A stretch of 64,000 nucleotides of DNA from Aureimonas ureilytica DSM 18598 = NBRC 106430 (GTDB lineage: Bacteria > Pseudomonadota > Alphaproteobacteria > Rhizobiales > Rhizobiaceae): positions 186,001-250,000 of the forward strand of contig NZ_ARQE01000003.1 in NCBI RefSeq assembly GCF_000382705.1. The letters run 5' to 3'. The translations under genes and the position numbers were made by a program. Each line of letters starts with the position of its first letter. Positions within the stretch are counted from its first letter, which is position 1. Under the pieces are notes generated by a model, which was given only the letters and a program-made list of their open reading frames with translations, did no database searches and was not told the origin of the DNA. Positions 8,651 through 17,167 of the stretch are shown here, one piece after another.

Positions 8651-8916
8651 GGGCAAGCGCGGCGGGGACGGTGCGCGAGGGTCGCGCGCCCTGGCCCATC
8701 ATATGGTGCGACGCGGCGCGCGATCCATCGGCCCGTGCGCGGGAATTCACCGTCGGCAAACGGTCCGGCAGAGGGCCGCCTCACGCGCTCGTGCGACAGG
8801 CTGGCGCCCCAGCGCGCGCAACCGGCGGGCGCCCGCGCGCGTTCTTGCCGAGTATCATGCGTGCATCGGTTGCGTCGGCCCCTGGCCGGGTGCGCCGGTG
8901 ATCTGGAGTGTCCGCC
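8651..8916. promoter_or_regulatory. Divergent crtX/DUF2585 upstream region
   Basis: A 266-base gap between crtX (leftward) and the DUF2585 gene (rightward), which should contain the promoter for crtX-Y-I-B. It is GC-rich and I see no clear sigma-70 pair, no RNA gene and no supportable coding sequence. Confidence 0.35.
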
Positions 8917-9498
8917 ATGAGCCATCTGACGCACCCGCACGAGGCGCGGTCGCTTCCGGTCTTCCCGACCGGCTGGGCGGGACAGATCGCGGTCGGCCTT
9001 GCGATCCTCGCCGCGATGGCCGTCTGGCTGCGCTGGATGGACCGCCCCCTCGCCTGCGCCTGCGGCACGGTGGCCCTGTGGGATGGCGACCCGCATTCGC
9101 CGGGCGCCTCGCAGCAATTCGCGGACTGGTATTCCGCGCTTCATGTCATCTATGGCGTCGGGCTCTACGCCTTTATCCGGCGCATGGCGCCGCGCTGGCC
9201 CTTGAGCTGGATGTTCCTGACCGCGCTCGCCTCCAGCGCGATCTGGGAAGCGATCGAGAACACGCCCGCGATCATCGCCATGTTCGGCGATGCGCCGGGC
9301 TCGCCCAGCTACGAGGGCGACAGCATTCTCAACGCCTTCGGCGACACGCTGTTCGTGGCCGCCGGCTTCTTTCTGGCGCGCGGACTCCCCGTCCCCGCCA
9401 CCGTGGCGCTCGTCCTGGCCCTGGAGGGAGCCATCGCCTATGCGATCGGCGATGGCTTCATCCTGGGGAGCCTGCGTCTGCTCGGGGTGAGCCTTTGA
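8917..9498 (+). CDS. DUF2585 family membrane protein
   Basis: Predicted inner-membrane protein of 193 residues belonging to the DUF2585 (UPF0314) family found in Hyphomicrobiales. Its function is unknown. The family pattern CACGTVALW...HSPG..SQQFADWYSALHVIYGVGLY is clear, followed by WEAIENTPAII and GDSILNAFGDTLFVAAGF. About four hydrophobic segments are visible (near 18-36, 75-90, 99-115 and 145-190). The ATG at 8917 is preceded by GGAG at about 8905. A GTG three codons earlier overlaps that ribosome site and is unlikely. Confidence 0.85.
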   Translation: MSHLTHPHEARSLPVFPTGWAGQIAVGLAILAAMAVWLRWMDRPLACACGTVALWDGDPHSPGASQQFADWYSALHVIYGVGLYAFIRRMAPRWPLSWMFLTALASSAIWEAIENTPAIIAMFGDAPGSPSYEGDSILNAFGDTLFVAAGFFLARGLPVPATVALVLALEGAIAYAIGDGFILGSLRLLGVSL

Positions 9499-9502
9499 AC
9501 GA

Positions 9503-9838
9503 TCAGGCGTAGAGCGGGTTGGCCGTGGCGACCGAGCGGCCGAGATTCATGCACTCGTCCATGGCGGCGGCGTAGCGGATGCGGATCGTGTCGAGCGAGA
9601 GGCCGATCGCGGCGAGATCGCTCGCCACCTTGTCGAAGCCGCCCCGGCCCTCGCGGGAGACGACGCCGGCATTGATCACCGTGCCGGCATAGGCGTCGAT
9701 ATCCTGACCTTCGAGGCCGAGCTGCTGGGCGGCCCAGCGGCCGACCTCGCGGTCGGCGCGGGCGCGCTCGTCGAACGAGCGGCGCTCATGGGAGACGAAA
9801 AGCTTTTCCTGCAGGTCACGGCGGCGATCGATCGACAT
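9503..9838 (-). CDS. DUF1476 protein, ATP synthase zeta-subunit-like
   Basis: Small helical protein of 111 residues resembling DUF1476. Family members from Paracoccus act as the zeta inhibitor subunit of the F1 ATPase. The family layout is visible: an opening Arg/Lys-rich helix (MSIDRRRDLQEKLFVSHERRSFDERARADRE split by short gaps), then VGRWAAQQLGLEGQDIDAYAGTVI, then ASDLAAIGLSLDTIRIR. Inhibition of F1 by this copy is inference from the family. I chose the ATG at 9838 because residues encoded upstream of it do not fit the family. Confidence 0.7.
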   Translation of the reverse strand: MSIDRRRDLQEKLFVSHERRSFDERARADREVGRWAAQQLGLEGQDIDAYAGTVINAGVVSREGRGGFDKVASDLAAIGLSLDTIRIRYAAAMDECMNLGRSVATANPLYA

Positions 9839-10023
9839 CTGGCTTATCCCTTTTCCCCTGGCCGCTTTCCGCTGCGGCATGGGAGGACAATGCACCCCGA
9901 CGCCTCAAAACCGGCTTGTCGAAAAGGACTCAATTGAATCGATCGCGAGAAAAATTTGCTTCAAATGTCTTAACGCGGCGGCCGACCTGACCTCACGATC
10001 GAGGGAGGCGCGTGGGAGGCCGT

Positions 10024-11547
10024 TCAGGCCCGCCGCATCCGGGGCGTCGTGCCCGGCGTTCGCTTGCCCGACGTGCCCGCCCCCGTGCGCCAGTCGCTGC
10101 CCGCGATGGACACGACGCGATTGCCGCGAAAGTCGGTTTCCGCCGCGATATAGCCGCGCTCGGCCATGTAGGTGAGGAGAAAGCGCCCGCGCGAGGGCGA
10201 GTGGCTGCCATAGGCGCGCGCCAGAACCTCGTCGCTCGGGCAAGGCGCGGCGTCGCGCGCCGCCTTGGCGAGCAGGAGATAGACGCCCTGCATGTCCTCG
10301 GGCAGCTCCTCGGAGCGCCGCACGACCTCCATCCAGTTCTCGTCCTCGGCCGCCGCGCCGACGCCGGCGCGCGCCAGCGCCAGACGCCGGCGGAAACCCG
10401 CCATGTCGAGCCCGCCGTCGCCGACGCGCTTCAGGCGGCAATGGGTGACGAAGTCCTGATAAAGCATCTGAACGGGCCGGAACGCGGCTTCCGGGTCGGC
10501 CATGAGGTCGGCGAAGATCGCGTCCACCACCGCCTGCCGCTCGGCCTCGGCCTCCGGGTCCGGCTCGGCCTCCTCCTCCAGGCGCTGCGGCGCGGGCGCG
10601 GCGCCCGCGCGGTTGGCCGCGACGCGCTCCAGAAGCTCGCGCGTCGGCAGCGGCTCGCGGCGCACGGGCGCGGGCAGCGTGTCGGGCTCGTCGGCGCCGG
10701 CCGTGAAGATGAGGTCCGCCATGGCCTCGGGGCTGGCCTCGGGCAGCGCCATCAGGACGGGGCGGCCGGAGCGGCCGGCGGTTTCCACCGGGCCGATGCG
10801 GATCGGGATCGGCCGGCGCGAGAGAGCCGGGCCGAGCGCCACGAAATGGCCGGGTTCGAGATCGCGGAAGCGCTCGGCCTGCCGCCGGTCGAGGCCCAGA
10901 AGATCGGCCGCGCGCGCCATGTCGATGTCGAGGAAGGTGCGGCCCATCAGGAAGTTCGAGGCTTCCGCCGCGACGTTCTTGGCGAGCTTGGCGAGGCGCT
11001 GCGTCGCGATCATCCCCGCCAGACCGCGCTTGCGGCCACGGCACATGAGATTCGTCATGGCGCCGAGCGAGATGCGACGGGCCTCGTCGGCCACCTCGCC
11101 GGCCATGGAAGGCGCGAAGATCTGCGCCTCGTCCACGGCGATCAGCATCGGAAACCAGTAATGCCGGTCGGCGTCGAACAGCCCGTTCAGGAAGGCGGCG
11201 GCGCAGCTCATCTGCACCTCGGCGTCGAGCCCTTCCAGATTGAGAACGACGGAGGCGCGATGCTGGCGGATGCGCGCGGCGATGCGGCCGAGTTCGGAAG
11301 GCGTGCGATCGGCCTCCACCACGACATGGCCGAAGCGCTCGGAAAAGGACACGAAATCGCCTTCCGGATCGATGATCGCCTGCTGCACCCAGCCCGCGCT
11401 CTGCTCCAGGACGCGGCGGAAGAGATGCGACTTGCCCGACCCCGAATTGCCCTGCACGAGAAGGCGGGTCGAGAGCAACTCCTCCAGATCCATTTCCGCC
11501 GGCTCGCCCGTGGCGGTGGTTCCGAGATCGACCGCGACCTTGGTCAA
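10024..11547 (-). CDS. HerA/DUF87-like ATP-binding protein
   Basis: P-loop ATPase of 507 residues. Walker A is GNSGSGKSH near residues 33-41 and the Walker B-like segment is MLIAVDEAQIF. RGRKRGLAGMIATQRLAKLAKN is typical of HerA/FtsK-like DNA-pumping or DUF87 ATPases. The central DPEGDFVSF segment is characteristic of DUF87. The C-terminal third is an Ala/Glu-rich linker, then a helical domain ending in a basic tail. There is no NurA nuclease next to it, so a role in DNA end processing is unproven. It stands alone, with a 185-base gap to the DUF1476 gene downstream. Confidence 0.75.
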   Translation of the reverse strand: MTKVAVDLGTTATGEPAEMDLEELLSTRLLVQGNSGSGKSHLFRRVLEQSAGWVQQAIIDPEGDFVSFSERFGHVVVEADRTPSELGRIAARIRQHRASVVLNLEGLDAEVQMSCAAAFLNGLFDADRHYWFPMLIAVDEAQIFAPSMAGEVADEARRISLGAMTNLMCRGRKRGLAGMIATQRLAKLAKNVAAEASNFLMGRTFLDIDMARAADLLGLDRRQAERFRDLEPGHFVALGPALSRRPIPIRIGPVETAGRSGRPVLMALPEASPEAMADLIFTAGADEPDTLPAPVRREPLPTRELLERVAANRAGAAPAPQRLEEEAEPDPEAEAERQAVVDAIFADLMADPEAAFRPVQMLYQDFVTHCRLKRVGDGGLDMAGFRRRLALARAGVGAAAEDENWMEVVRRSEELPEDMQGVYLLLAKAARDAAPCPSDEVLARAYGSHSPSRGRFLLTYMAERGYIAAETDFRGNRVVSIAGSDWRTGAGTSGKRTPGTTPRMRRA

Positions 11548-12009
11548 AGCGCATATCTCCGGAAAAACGGGGCTCGGGGCACGTCGCGAAGCGCGGCGCG
11601 CCGGGGGAGCCCGAAAGCGTCTGGATCGACCTATCTAACGGGCGCCACTGCGGTTTCAAACCCACGAGCCGACCCCATCCACAGTTTCGCGGGGGCCTGG
11701 GCGCATGGGTCGCGGCCGCCTCGGCGCGGCTCTCACGCTGCGGCAGGAGGGCGCGCGCGGTCAGACGCATGGCGGCCAGGCCTCACCCCGGAACCGTATG
11801 TCTCCCTTGCTTAATACATTCTGACAAGTCGATCGTCATTTCCGCGAATGATGATCGCAGTAAAGATCGGTTTACCTCGATTTACCCATCACCAGACGCA
11901 CTGTTTCGGTTCATCGAATCTACACGCATTTGCTCCAATATTTCGATAATTCGAACGAAACTGGCAGGCATCGTTCTGATCGATCCGATCGGGATGTCGG
12001 AAAGGAACT
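11548..12009. other. Gap upstream of the chemoreceptor gene
   Basis: No coding sequence is supported here. The left half is GC-rich; from about 11800 it becomes AT-rich, fitting a promoter for the chemoreceptor. At 11831-11856 there are ten-base arms (one mismatch) around a six-base spacer (GATCGTCATT ... AATGATGATC), a possible operator. GGAAAGGA ends a few bases before the ATG at 12010 and is a good ribosome site. Confidence 0.4.
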
Positions 12010-14148
12010 ATGCGGATCACGATGAAGACCAAGCTCGCCGCCGGATTCGGCGGTGTCCTGATCCTGGCCGCCGCGATCGGCGGACTGGGGATGCTCAGCC
12101 TCAAGAACACGAACGACATGCTCGTGGGCTTCAGCGAACGGCCTTTCGTTCAGGTCCAGAGCGCCAAGAATATTCAGGAGAACGTGACGATCGTCCGGCG
12201 CACGATCCTTGATTCGCTCTTCCTGGTCTCGGATGCGGACATCGCGGTCATCAAGGCCGACTACAATCAGGCCTGGACCGAGATGGAGGCCGATCTCGAC
12301 AAGTTGTTGTCCTCCATGCCTCCGGAGGTTCGCGGCAATTTCGCCGATCTGAAGCCGATGCTGGACGAGTTCCGCTCCGTCTCGGCCGAGACGCTGCGCG
12401 TGGGAGCCTCGGCCGACGTGGACGCCGGTCAGAAGATGCTCGAGGAGACGACCGGTCCGATCGAGCGGATCTACGCGCAGATCGACCAGCTGGGCGCCAA
12501 TGCACCGGCCGAGGCCAACGCGGCGCTCGAAGCCCTGCGGAAATCTCTCGAAACGGCCCGCCTCAGCACGGTGGAAGCGCTTCTTCTGTCCGACACCAGT
12601 GCGATCAGCGCGGCCAGCGCCCGCATCGACACGATGAAGCAGAACGTGTCGTCGCAGCTGGCGCAGCTTTCCACCGTTCTTCCGCCGTCCTCCAATTCGG
12701 CCGTCAATCAGATTCAGGTCGAAGCCAACGACCTCTTCGCCAAGCTTCGCCGCTACGGCGATTACGGCGTCGCGAACTGGATGGCCCAGGCCCAGACGCT
12801 CCTGACCCAGAAGCAGAATCCGCTCGCGGCGAAAGTCTATGAGCGTCTGGATGAGGTCCTCGCCACGGCCCAGAACCGGGCAACCTCCTTCCTCGAGGAA
12901 GCCGCCGCCGCCTACCGCACCACGTCGACGACCCTGATCGCGGTTCTCGTCGGCGCGGTTCTTCTCGGCGCGGGCGCCGCGATCTGGATGGCCCTGTCGA
13001 TCTCGCGGGGGCTCAACCAGTCCGTCGCGCTGGCCAACGCCATCGCGCAGGGCGACCTGACCCAGCGTGTGGAGCCCAAGGGCACGGACGAGATCGCCGA
13101 TCTCCAGCGCGCCATGGCGCAGATGGTGGAGAACCTCTCCGACATCGCGACCGACGTGAACAACTCCGCCTCGCAGGTGGCCGCCGGCTCGACCCAGGCC
13201 GCCGTGACCGCCGAACAGCTTTCGGCCGGCTCCACGCAGCAGGCCGCGACGACGCAGCGTCTGTCTTCGGGCGCTTCGGAACAGGCCGCCGCCACCGAAC
13301 AGGCCTCCGCCGCGATGGAGGAAATGGCCGCCAACATCCGCCAGAACGCCGAGAACGCCTCGCAGACCGAGAAGATCGCGACGCTCGCGGCCGTCAATGC
13401 CACGCGCAGCGGCGAAGCGGTGCAGAAGTCGGTGGAAGCGATGCGCATCATCGCGGCGAAGATTTCCGTGGTTCAGGAAATCGCCCGCCAGACCGACCTT
13501 CTGGCCTTGAACGCCGCGATCGAAGCCGCCCGCGCCGGGCAGCACGGCAAGGGCTTCGCGGTGGTGGCGTCCGAAGTGCGCAAGCTCGCCGAGCGCTCGC
13601 AGCAGGCCGCCCTGGACATCAGCAATCTGTCCGGCGAAACGCTGGGGGTCGCCGAGGAAGCCGGCACGATGCTCGGCGCGCTGGTGCCCGACATCCGCCG
13701 CACGGCCGAGCTGGTCGCCGAGATTTCCGCCGCTTGCCGCGAGCAGAATATCGGGGCCGAGCAGATCAACCAGGCGATCACGCAGCTCGACCAGGTGACG
13801 CAGCAGACCGTCGCCTCCGTCACGCAGCTCGATCAGGTCACGCAGGCCTCCAGTGGCGCAGCCAACGAGATGTCGGTCACGGCCGAACAATTGTCGGGCG
13901 AATCGCGTCGCCTCGCCGAGCGGGCGAGCTTCTTCAAGGTCGCCAACCAGCATGGCGCGAAGGTCGAGACCGCCGCCCCGGTCCAGGCCCGCTCGAAGGC
14001 CTCGGCGAAACCCAACGTGCGCGAACTGCAGGCCATGGCGCAGCAGTTCACCCCGCCGGAGGGCGCCGCCAGGACCAAGGGCGCCGCGGACAAGGGCAAC
14101 GGCTTCGCGCTCGACCTCGACAGCAATTTCGAGCGCATGAGCGGCTGA
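12010..14148 (+). CDS. Methyl-accepting chemotaxis protein
   Basis: Transmembrane chemoreceptor of 712 residues that passes ligand signals to CheA/CheW. TM1 lies near residues 8-30, a helical four-helix-bundle-like sensor near 31-300, TM2 near 303-326 ([20 protein letters not shown]), and HAMP near 328-380. The long cytoplasmic coiled coil has the conserved hairpin tip [20 protein letters not shown] near 490-509, followed by [16 protein letters not shown]. The C terminus is a basic linker ending in [12 protein letters not shown] with no NWETF-type CheR tether. A motif QLDQVTQ occurs twice near residues 592-616. It is monocistronic, with a strong terminator immediately after. Confidence 0.93.
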   Translation: MRITMKTKLAAGFGGVLILAAAIGGLGMLSLKNTNDMLVGFSERPFVQVQSAKNIQENVTIVRRTILDSLFLVSDADIAVIKADYNQAWTEMEADLDKLLSSMPPEVRGNFADLKPMLDEFRSVSAETLRVGASADVDAGQKMLEETTGPIERIYAQIDQLGANAPAEANAALEALRKSLETARLSTVEALLLSDTSAISAASARIDTMKQNVSSQLAQLSTVLPPSSNSAVNQIQVEANDLFAKLRRYGDYGVANWMAQAQTLLTQKQNPLAAKVYERLDEVLATAQNRATSFLEEAAAAYRTTSTTLIAVLVGAVLLGAGAAIWMALSISRGLNQSVALANAIAQGDLTQRVEPKGTDEIADLQRAMAQMVENLSDIATDVNNSASQVAAGSTQAAVTAEQLSAGSTQQAATTQRLSSGASEQAAATEQASAAMEEMAANIRQNAENASQTEKIATLAAVNATRSGEAVQKSVEAMRIIAAKISVVQEIARQTDLLALNAAIEAARAGQHGKGFAVVASEVRKLAERSQQAALDISNLSGETLGVAEEAGTMLGALVPDIRRTAELVAEISAACREQNIGAEQINQAITQLDQVTQQTVASVTQLDQVTQASSGAANEMSVTAEQLSGESRRLAERASFFKVANQHGAKVETAAPVQARSKASAKPNVRELQAMAQQFTPPEGAARTKGAADKGNGFALDLDSNFERMSG

Positions 14149-14177
14149 CACGCCCACCGGATAGGCTGACATGACCA

Positions 14178-14216
14178 GACGCGGCGGGCGATCCAATCGC
14201 CCGCCGCGTCTTTTTT
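14178..14216 (+). terminator. Rho-independent terminator after the chemoreceptor
   Basis: A perfect 15-base stem (left arm 14178-14192, three-base loop CCA, right arm 14196-14210) is followed by six T residues. It begins 30 bases after the chemoreceptor stop. Confidence 0.92.
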
Positions 14217-14234
14217 CACGTGTCGGCTCTTGCC

Positions 14235-14279
14235 CTGTCGGGCAAGGAACTCTCGGGCAAGGGCCCCTCGGGCAAATGC
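14235..14279. repeat. Three tandem copies of a 15-base unit
   Basis: Three consecutive 15-base units (14235-14249, 14250-14264, 14265-14279) share the core TCGGGCAA and differ at the edges. They lie between the chemoreceptor terminator and the stop codon of the convergent DUF4130-UdgX gene. No function is evident. They look like a short slippage-derived array or the remnant of a longer C-terminal coding repeat. Confidence 0.6.
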
Positions 14280-14282
14280 CTT

Positions 14283-15758
14283 TCAGCCGAGCGCGATTTC
14301 CGGCACTTCGGCCTTCACGCGGCCCATATCCTCTTCGAAGGCCGCGGTTTCGCGGCGCTGCGCCTCGGGGTCGGGCAGGCGCAGGATATAGGCGGGGTGG
14401 ACCGTGACGAGGAGCTTGGTCTCCCCGTCCGGCAGATCGATGAGGCGCGAGCGCGTGTCGCGGATCGTCACAGCATGGCCGAGCACGGAGGCCGCCGCCG
14501 TCGCGCCGAGCGCCACGATCAGCTTGGGGCGGATCAGCTCGCGCTCCTGCTCCAGCCACCAGCGGCAGACCTTCACCTCGCCCATGTTTGGCTTGGCGTG
14601 GATGCGCCGCTTGCCGCGCGGCTCGAACTTGAAATGCTTCACGGCATTGGTGACATAGGCCTGGGAGCGGTCGATGCCGGCGGCCGCGAGCGCGGCGTCG
14701 AAGACCTTGCCGGCCGGACCGATAAAGGGCTCGCCCGCCAGATCCTCCTGATCCCCCGGCTGCTCGCCGACGAAGATCACGGGCGCATCCGCCGGTCCCT
14801 TGCCGAACACGGTCTGCGTCGCCGGCTCCCAGAGCGGGCAGGCCTTGCAATGCATCGCCTGCTCGCGCGCTTCCTCCAGGTCGTCCGGTGGCTTGTTGAA
14901 GCCGTTGAACACCGGGGCCTTCGCTCCTCGTCCCATCTCGCCACGCTCCCTTGCCCGTTCATGACGCAAACTCGGCAGGGTCGGCGCGGTTTCGATCATG
15001 CGACGCGACGCCTCTTCGGCGCCGCGCACGAGCGGCTCGATCAGGGCGGCCTCGGGCAGGTTGTGCCAGTATTTCTTGGGCATCTCGGCCTGCATGGCCT
15101 TCACCTTCAACCGCGCCGGATTGAAGATCGAGCGGTAATAGGTGAGCCAGAGCGCCTCCATCGCGTCCTCGGGCGGCTTGTCGGCGGGGTCGGCCCCGTC
15201 GGCGAAGACGAGTTCCGCGCCGTCCCAATGCACGGAGCGCTTGGGCGTCAGGATGCTCCAGATCATGCCGGGAAAGCGCCGCATGAAGAAGGGCGCGGTG
15301 AATTCCACCACGTGATGGAAGGGCTCGAACCAGGCGACATAGACATGGCCGCCGGCTTCCGTCTCGATCTCGCGGAAGCGCACGAAGGCCTTCATCTTGT
15401 GGCTGTCGCGCCGAACCGCCTTTTCCATCTCGTGGGCGCGGGCCATGTCGGGGTCGGCGCGGATTTCCAGAAGCTTGCGCTCCTCCTGCAGGCGCCAGAG
15501 GAGGCGATAGGCGAAGCCGAAGCGCTCCGGGTCGGCATGGCAGACGAGCTTGCGGGCGAGATCGGGAAAGCTGCGCGGCACGGAAAAGGGCGGCGCATTG
15601 GCTGGGGCTTCGGGCAAAGGCTCGGCGAAGAGGCCGCCCGCCCCCTCCCCCACCGTGAAGCTCAGCGCCTCGGGCGCGATGCCGAGCGCGAGCGCGCGCC
15701 GCGCGGCGTCCCGCCAGCCCTCGAAATCGGCGGGATAGCCCAGCCGGACCTCGTACAT
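14283..15758 (-). CDS. DUF4130-UdgX fusion, uracil-DNA-binding protein
   Basis: A 491-residue fusion. Residues 1-260 match the DUF4130 type of putative DNA-metabolism protein (HMEKAVRRDSHKMKAFVRFRE-like segment near 109-130, WFEPFHHVVEFTAPFFMRRF near 143-161). Residues 285-491 form a family-4-like uracil-DNA glycosylase domain with CKACPLW (C304, C307), GEQPGDQED at 331-339, PFIGPAG, and HPAYILR at 454-460. The loop KRRIH at 383-387 is the UdgX signature. In the mycobacterial protein the histidine of this loop bonds covalently to the abasic sugar after uracil recognition; here that is H387. The fusion is known in bacteria, often with a radical-SAM partner that I do not see next to it here. 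Likely role: DNA damage handling. Confidence 0.88.
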   Translation of the reverse strand: MYEVRLGYPADFEGWRDAARRALALGIAPEALSFTVGEGAGGLFAEPLPEAPANAPPFSVPRSFPDLARKLVCHADPERFGFAYRLLWRLQEERKLLEIRADPDMARAHEMEKAVRRDSHKMKAFVRFREIETEAGGHVYVAWFEPFHHVVEFTAPFFMRRFPGMIWSILTPKRSVHWDGAELVFADGADPADKPPEDAMEALWLTYYRSIFNPARLKVKAMQAEMPKKYWHNLPEAALIEPLVRGAEEASRRMIETAPTLPSLRHERARERGEMGRGAKAPVFNGFNKPPDDLEEAREQAMHCKACPLWEPATQTVFGKGPADAPVIFVGEQPGDQEDLAGEPFIGPAGKVFDAALAAAGIDRSQAYVTNAVKHFKFEPRGKRRIHAKPNMGEVKVCRWWLEQERELIRPKLIVALGATAAASVLGHAVTIRDTRSRLIDLPDGETKLLVTVHPAYILRLPDPEAQRRETAAFEEDMGRVKAEVPEIALG

Positions 15759-15816
15759 CTCGACCCCACCCCTTGAATCGAACGGGGCGGCCCAAGGCCG
15801 CCCCGCGTGAACCGTC

Positions 15817-16098
15817 TCAGTTGGAGGAGGGCTTGGCGTCCTTGTCGTCCGCCGCCTCGTCCTCGTCCTCGTCTTCTTCGTCCTCTTCCTCGCCGAAGGG
15901 GAAGGACTCGACCATCTGCTCGACGTCCTCGTAGATTTCGTCGAGGAACTCCATGGCGGCGTCGGCGTCCTCGGTCCCCTGCGTCACGAGCATCGCGAGC
16001 TGGATCTTCAGGATGCTGGCGACATCGTCCAGCTCCATGCCCTGAAAGATCGCCGCGATCTGTTCGGAGATCTCGTCGGTCTTGGTTTCGGTCAGCAT
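15817..16098 (-). CDS. Small acidic protein, function unknown
   Basis: Ninety-three residues, not recognised. The first 60 are predicted helical (DEISEQIAAIFQGMELDDVASILKI split, then AMLVTQGTEDADAAMEFLDEI). The C terminus is an almost unbroken Glu/Asp run (near 63-82) ending DAKPSSN. I chose the ATG at 16098 because GGAG lies seven to ten bases upstream; an upstream in-frame ATG at 16137 has no such site. It sits 58 bases before the DUF4130-UdgX start on the same strand, so the two may be cotranscribed. Confidence 0.7.
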   Translation of the reverse strand: MLTETKTDEISEQIAAIFQGMELDDVASILKIQLAMLVTQGTEDADAAMEFLDEIYEDVEQMVESFPFGEEEDEEDEDEDEAADDKDAKPSSN

Positions 16099-16286
16099 GG
16101 TCGGTCTCCTTGGGTTCGGCTGGAGAGAAGAAGGCAACGGGCGAGCGGTTGTTCCGGTGGATCGCGTCGAAGCCTTCCGCAGGACGGGCAGGACTTGCCA
16201 CGCCTTTCGCGCCTCTAGCAGAAAGCGCGCGAATGCACCCCGCTTTTAGCCGGTTTTCGCGCGAATTTCACCAGATCGCCGCGCTC

Positions 16287-16970
16287 TCACCCCGGACGCG
16301 AGCGCCGAGGCGCACGGGGCGCGCTCTTTCGTGCCTCACGCGCCGTCGCGGCCTCGTCCGGCGCGGCCTCGCCCGCATCGCTCTGGCCCGACGCGCCCTT
16401 GCCCGGTGCAGCCTTGCCCGCCTCGTCCTCGGAGGCCAGCGCGCGGTAGACCGTCATGCGCGACACCTTCAGCGCGCGGGCGATCTCGGTGACGCCCTGG
16501 CCGCTGGCGCGGCGACGGCGGATTTCGCCATTGGGCGCGGTGCGCGGCCGGCCCTTGTAGACGCCGCGCTCCTTGGCCGCCTCGATGCCGGCGCGCTGGC
16601 GCTCCAGAATGAAGCGATGCTCCATCTCGGCCACCATGCCGAGCACGGTGACGACGAGACGGCCGAGATCGCCGCGCGTGGTGAGTTCGGGATCGAGCAC
16701 CCGGAGACACGCGCCGACCTTGTCGAGATCGTGGACGATGTTGAGGACGTCGCGCGTCGAGCGACCCAGCCGGTCCAGCCGGACGACCACCAGTTCGTCG
16801 CCCTCGCGCAGGAACTGGAGGATGGTTTCGAGCTCGCCCCGCCCCGCCACGGAGCGGCCGGACTGCTTCTCGGCGCGCACGATCGTGCAGCCGGCGGCTT
16901 CCAGCCGGCCCACCTGCAGCGTCAGGTCCTGATCGGCGGTGCTGACGCGGGCATATCCGATTCGGGCCAT
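16287..16970 (-). CDS. Serine recombinase, resolvase/invertase family
   Basis: Site-specific recombinase of the small serine (Pin/Tn3 resolvase) type, 227 residues. The catalytic serine is in ARVSTADQDL (S10). The arginine-rich active-site region VVVRLDRLGRSTRDV and the long E-helix (TVLGMVAEMEHRFILERQRAGIEAAKERG) are present, followed by YKGRPR and a C-terminal helix-turn-helix (GVTEIARALKVSRMTVYRAL). After that comes a 40-residue Ala/Lys/Gly-rich tail that the family does not need. No crossover sites, inverted repeats or transposase were seen nearby, so it may be a domesticated or orphan enzyme. It is downstream of, and separated by a terminator from, xylA. Confidence 0.88.
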   Translation of the reverse strand: MARIGYARVSTADQDLTLQVGRLEAAGCTIVRAEKQSGRSVAGRGELETILQFLREGDELVVVRLDRLGRSTRDVLNIVHDLDKVGACLRVLDPELTTRGDLGRLVVTVLGMVAEMEHRFILERQRAGIEAAKERGVYKGRPRTAPNGEIRRRRASGQGVTEIARALKVSRMTVYRALASEDEAGKAAPGKGASGQSDAGEAAPDEAATAREARKSAPRAPRRSRPG

Positions 16971-17060
16971 GGCGCGGGGTCCGTCACGAGAGGGTCCCCC
17001 TCTGTGTGCGCCCCGCGCCCTTCCCCCGTCAAGCGGCCGCCTCACCCGATGACGAACGCG

Positions 17061-17095
17061 AAAACGCCGGGCGGAGAAGGCTCCGCCCGGCGTTT
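17061..17095 (-). terminator. Bidirectional-looking terminator downstream of xylA
   Basis: A perfect 15-base stem (17062-17076 and 17081-17095) around the loop AAGG, with four A on the left, which read as a U-tract on the minus strand. It lies about 70 bases past the xylA stop and about 90 bases before the recombinase start, separating the two genes. Confidence 0.85.
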
Positions 17096-17167
17096 CCATC
17101 GATGCCGCTGGCTCTAGAGCCGGGAACGAGACCCTGCGGGGTTGGCGGGTCGGATCTTTCCCAGCTC

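Noticed and set aside
11920-14850. A 976-codon minus-strand open frame opposite the chemoreceptor
   Set aside because: Its reading is the shadow of the chemoreceptor and of the UdgX fusion in another frame, and it crosses a strong terminator.
16099-17167. Invertible DNA segment around the serine recombinase
   Set aside because: No matching inverted crossover sites were seen; the only palindrome is the xylA terminator.
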